Source: Nocardia sp. CNY236 (GTDB taxonomy: Bacteria > Actinomycetota > Actinomycetes > Mycobacteriales > Mycobacteriaceae). From it: DNA of 64,000 nt. The notes beneath the pieces are model-generated. The model searched no databases and was not told where the DNA came from. It saw nothing but the letters and a program-made list of their open reading frames with translations. The stretch's first letter is position 1; the number at the start of each line of letters is the position of its first letter. A program made the position numbers and the translations under genes. Location: the NCBI RefSeq assembly GCF_000482385.1, contig NZ_AXVD01000022.1, forward strand, positions 52,304 through 116,303. The letters run 5' to 3'. This document shows positions 61,113-64,000 of the stretch, piece by piece.

Positions 61113-62356
61113 CACCCTCGGTCCCGGAACAGCCCGTCCATTCCCGCCACCGCCTCGCGCTGCACCCGTTCGATCACATCCATGTAGATGCTCGTGGTCG
61201 TCGAGATCGAGCTATGACGCAAGATCCGCTGCACAGTCGCGGCCTCCACGCCCTGAGCGAACAGCAGCGTCGCGCACGAGTGGCGAAGGTCATGCAGGCG
61301 GATCGGTCGTACACCAGCCTTCTTCACCAGCTCGGTAAACGCCCGATTGACGTTGCGCGGTTCCAGCGGCGTGCCCTTGGTCGTCGTGAACACCAGGCCC
61401 AACCGGTTCGCCGCCGATACCACCACGTCCTGAAGCTGGTCCCGCTGATGTTGCCGAAGGAGCTCGAGCAGCCTGGGCGGAAGCGGCACCGTCGCCTCCG
61501 AACCTTCGGTCTTGACGTCGAACAGATCCAGCCGGCCACCGACTCGATACAACGCCTGCGAAATATCGATCGTCCCACCGGTCAGGTCCACATCAGTCCA
61601 CCGCAGGCCGAGTGCCTCACCGCGGCGTAGCCCAATCGCCAGAGCCACCGACCACAGCGCGTACAGCGGGTGATCCTTCGCCGTATCCAGAAAGCGCAAC
61701 GCCTCATCCTCGGACCAGGGCTTCTCCTTGCGCACGCGGCCGGCGGGCATCTTGACCTGCTTCGTCACATTGCGGGCCAGTAGATCGTCCTCCACCGCAT
61801 CTTGCACCGCAGCACGCAGAACCCGGAGGATCGTCCGGAGCGTCCCGGTGCTGGGAAATTGTTCACAGCACGCCGCCGGAGTCCGAGCGCAGCAGCGAGC
61901 CTTGCCCTTCTCGGCCCGTTTGGCATCCTTCTTCTGGGCGCAGCACTGGCATTGCCGAGAGACCTTGGTCAGCCAGTCACGAACGTGCTTGGCCTGCAAC
62001 GACCGAAGCTTGTACCGACCGAGCCCCGGAACCATGTACAGCCGAACCAGTGCTTCCCAGGTGACATAGGTGGTTGGCCGGACAGTCGGCTCAACCATGT
62101 TCTCCAACCAGTACTGGAGGTACTGCCGAACGGTCATAGTCGTCACGTCAACGGGAATCGCCCGACGCTGCAACTCCTTGAGCCGGGTTCGCTCGGCATC
62201 GGCCTCTTCCCACGTGGCTGTGTAAACGCTGATCCGTTTCCGGGTCCCGTCCGGTGCGTCCGCAAACAATTTCAGCTCGTACCGGCCGTCTTTCCGAACG
62301 CTGATATTGCCTGAGCCGTTCGGGTTCCTCTTTCGAGCGGGTTTCTTCGCTGTCAT
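61112..62356 (-). CDS. int: Tyrosine site-specific integrase of an AICE (pSAM2-like)
   Basis: A 414-residue phage-type integrase: N-terminal AP2-like arm-binding domain (GSGNISVRKDGRYELKLFADAPDG), SAM-like core-binding domain (70-200) and catalytic domain with Arg244, Lys282, His355-x-x-Arg358, His381 and nucleophile Tyr391. A cysteine-rich insertion at 136-164 (seven Cys in CQCC, CC, CC groups) looks like a zinc-binding module. It catalyses integration at tRNA-Thr. The ATG overlaps the xis stop (TAATG). Confidence 0.95.
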   Translation of the reverse strand: MTAKKPARKRNPNGSGNISVRKDGRYELKLFADAPDGTRKRISVYTATWEEADAERTRLKELQRRAIPVDVTTMTVRQYLQYWLENMVEPTVRPTTYVTWEALVRLYMVPGLGRYKLRSLQAKHVRDWLTKVSRQCQCCAQKKDAKRAEKGKARCCARTPAACCEQFPSTGTLRTILRVLRAAVQDAVEDDLLARNVTKQVKMPAGRVRKEKPWSEDEALRFLDTAKDHPLYALWSVALAIGLRRGEALGLRWTDVDLTGGTIDISQALYRVGGRLDLFDVKTEGSEATVPLPPRLLELLRQHQRDQLQDVVVSAANRLGLVFTTTKGTPLEPRNVNRAFTELVKKAGVRPIRLHDLRHSCATLLFAQGVEAATVQRILRHSSISTTTSIYMDVIERVQREAVAGMDGLFRDRG

Positions 62357-62535
62357 TATGCAACCTGGTCGATCAGGTCGGACACGTACAAATCAAACGA
62401 TTGCCGGATGATCCGGCGGGACCGGCCGATGGTGACCGACTGAACCTGTCCCGACCAGATCAGCTGATAGATGCTGTATCTGGAGACCAGCAACACGTCT
62501 GCCGCCTGCTGCACGGTCATAAACTTCTCACTCAT
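62356..62535 (-). CDS. xis: Excisionase (MerR/BldC-like helix-turn-helix)
   Basis: A 59-residue protein, MSEKFMTVQQAADVLLVSRY... to SDLIDQVA, with the excisionase-family helix-turn-helix (TVQQAADVLLVSRYSIYQLI) and the wing VTIGRSRRIIRQSFDLYVSDLI. It bends att DNA and directs the integrase to excision. It lies between the replication gene and int and overlaps int by one base, the standard AICE order rep-xis-int. Confidence 0.9.
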   Translation of the reverse strand: MSEKFMTVQQAADVLLVSRYSIYQLIWSGQVQSVTIGRSRRIIRQSFDLYVSDLIDQVA

Positions 62536-62551
62536 ACCTTGCCTGTTTCTC

Positions 62552-64000
62552 TTATGCCGCCACCGGGATTGCCGAACACTCTTCGGGTGCTGGCGGTCCT
62601 TGCGCGGTGGCGAGGCGGGCGTTGGTGCATTGGGCGCGTTGGGTGATCCGGGCCGCGACGAGCGCCATCACCAGATGCGAGCGTGGAGGCACGTCCCGGT
62701 CACCAGGACCGACCGGGGTGATCCGCAGGTGGGAGGTATCGGGTGGGATGATGCCGATCGCGGCGAGTTCGTTGCGAACGAATTCCAGGCGTTCGGCCTT
62801 GTGATCAGGGATGGTCTTACCGCTCCACTTCGTGGACGACACGCACCGTTTACCGGGGACACCGAGCAGGTCCCGGCGATGGTTACGGCCCCGGCAGCGA
62901 CCCGGCTGGGTCTTGTCGCTGGCACCTTTGGGCACGATGCCGTAGCGCAGCCACACCGCACACGTCGGTGAACACGGGGTGCGCTGAAGCTCGGCGTGCA
63001 AACGCTCGTAGTGGCGGTTGACGCGGGGACTGTCGGAGTCGAGGACTTCAGCGACGGACTTGGTGAGGTATTTGGTCAGATACCCGACCTTGCGATCCAT
63101 TTCCGGGGTGCCCGCGATGATCTGAATCGGCTTGGACTGACCACCGAACCGCAGCGTGTGCGCGGGCTCGATGTCATCGACGGAATCGATCACCTCCAGC
63201 GCGTCATCCCAGTAGGTCAGTGGCTGTCTGGTGTTCGGGTCCACGAACGTGGCGGCGCTGTGATCCCACACCGGCATCCGGTCGCCGGTGTAGACCTCCC
63301 GATCGAAGTGCGGCCACCAAATGTTGCGGTAGGTCGCCGCGGTCACCTGATACAGCAGTTTCGTCGGGATCGAACCCCGGATCGCGAGGTGGATGTGGGG
63401 GGCGCCGCGTTTCTGCGGTTCGACCGAACCCCAGTACTGCACATTCCAGCCCACCGCACGCCGCAGGTTCTGTATCCACCGGTCGAACAACGCTTTGACG
63501 TGCATGATGTCGCGGGCCGCTCGCGCGTAGTCGTAGGCGTCCGGGTCGCGTGGTGAACCATCCGACACCATCTGCCCGGTGTCCTCATCTCGGACCCGGT
63601 TGATCCCACCGTAGGAATCGACGGTCAGGGTGTGGAACGTCGAGGGCCGATACCTACCGTTGGCGTAGGCGGTGCCGATCGTGGTGCGCGCAACCTTCTT
63701 CCGCGGCAGGTCCGGTAGGTCGTCACGGCGCCGGGTCGACTTCGCCCCACGCTTGGGCTTCTGCTCGAGGGCCGGTAGACGGCCACGCACACCGAGTTCA
63801 CGCAGCTCGACATCGAGATCAGCCACCAAATCTTTGATGCCGTCGGCCAGGTCGTGATCCCCGTCGCGGCGGGCATCGTGATACCGACTGAACTGATCGG
63901 CACGGGCCGCCAGCACCTGTTGCTGCGCGTCGGTGACGACCGGTTGCGGTTGTACCGGTTCGTGGTCGGCGCACCAACCCTCTTTGAGCTGGGTCACTCG
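62552..64000 (-). CDS. repSA: RepSA-like HUH replication initiator (5' end beyond the window)
   Basis: At least 482 codons are visible; the frame is still open at the window edge, and the conserved N-terminal zinc finger of RepSA proteins is not seen, so the gene is probably cut by the window. The HUH metal site is in GAPHIHLAIRG, and the catalytic tyrosine region is DRKVGYLTKYLTKSV. A cysteine pair pattern (RTPCSPTCAVWLRYG) and RCRGRNHRR follow in the C-terminal part. It starts rolling-circle replication of the excised element at its oriV. Confidence 0.85.
   Translation of the reverse strand, partial: RVTQLKEGWCADHEPVQPQPVVTDAQQQVLAARADQFSRYHDARRDGDHDLADGIKDLVADLDVELRELGVRGRLPALEQKPKRGAKSTRRRDDLPDLPRKKVARTTIGTAYANGRYRPSTFHTLTVDSYGGINRVRDEDTGQMVSDGSPRDPDAYDYARAARDIMHVKALFDRWIQNLRRAVGWNVQYWGSVEPQKRGAPHIHLAIRGSIPTKLLYQVTAATYRNIWWPHFDREVYTGDRMPVWDHSAATFVDPNTRQPLTYWDDALEVIDSVDDIEPAHTLRFGGQSKPIQIIAGTPEMDRKVGYLTKYLTKSVAEVLDSDSPRVNRHYERLHAELQRTPCSPTCAVWLRYGIVPKGASDKTQPGRCRGRNHRRDLLGVPGKRCVSSTKWSGKTIPDHKAERLEFVRNELAAIGIIPPDTSHLRITPVGPGDRDVPPRSHLVMALVAARITQRAQCTNARLATAQGPPAPEECSAIPVAA

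Overview
The window is chromosomal DNA of a mycolic-acid actinobacterium, most likely Nocardia. It is GC-rich with many GTG starts. From about 20.3 kb to 60.9 kb the gene order follows the Mycobacterium tuberculosis block Rv3683 to Rv3644c: metallophosphoesterase, ponA2, whiB4, two ArsA-like ATPases, RidA, MBL hydrolase, crp, nth, TlpA-like, NUDIX, marP, epoxide hydrolase, holin-like, acs, dpp transporter, HAD phosphatase, ssd, tad pilus genes, DEAH helicase, cspA, topA and a delta-prime-like subunit. Gene names from M. tuberculosis are used by recalled homology and synteny; no database search was run.

0.1-20 kb is more accessory. It holds an FMN split-barrel protein divergent from a MocR regulator; a CatR/Fur repressor with a monofunctional catalase; a class A beta-lactamase lipoprotein; a P450 with its TetR regulator; a GntR-urea carboxylase-allophanate hydrolase operon (urea to ammonia and CO2); a small secreted protein; several oxidoreductases under a LysR regulator; and a decayed MmpL transporter behind two CsoR-type operators, followed by an intact DUF302 gene.

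20-46.6 kb carries tRNA-Pro(CGG) and the conserved core: cell-wall synthesis (PonA2), redox sensing (WhiB4), cAMP-type regulation (Crp), DNA repair (Nth), acid and cell-wall stress protease (MarP), NhaA, acetyl-CoA synthetase, and a DppABCD peptide importer. A CRP-like site lies upstream of acs.

46.6-52.3 kb begins with a textbook 6C small RNA (two hairpins with C-rich loops) and continues with the ssd-tadA-tadB-tadC-flp-tadE cluster. It contains a possible 42-residue protein joined by ATGA overlaps to tadB and tadC, and a perfect 11-bp hairpin between the pilin and TadE genes.

52.3-61 kb contains an MrfA-like helicase, cspA, topA, an Erm-type 23S rRNA methyltransferase and the delta-prime-like gene. 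The erm gene sits where mycobacteria carry an adenylate cyclase (Rv3645). Its 160-base leader encodes a 16-codon peptide with an RIR motif (the macrolide-arrest pattern) and a chain of six mutually exclusive stem arms, the last of which covers the erm Shine-Dalgarno site. This looks like a macrolide-responsive attenuator and is the most interesting find.

61-64 kb is the left end of an integrative and conjugative element of the pSAM2 (AICE) type, inserted at the 3' end of tRNA-Thr(CGT): integrase, a 59-residue excisionase, and a RepSA-like HUH initiator that runs off the window edge.
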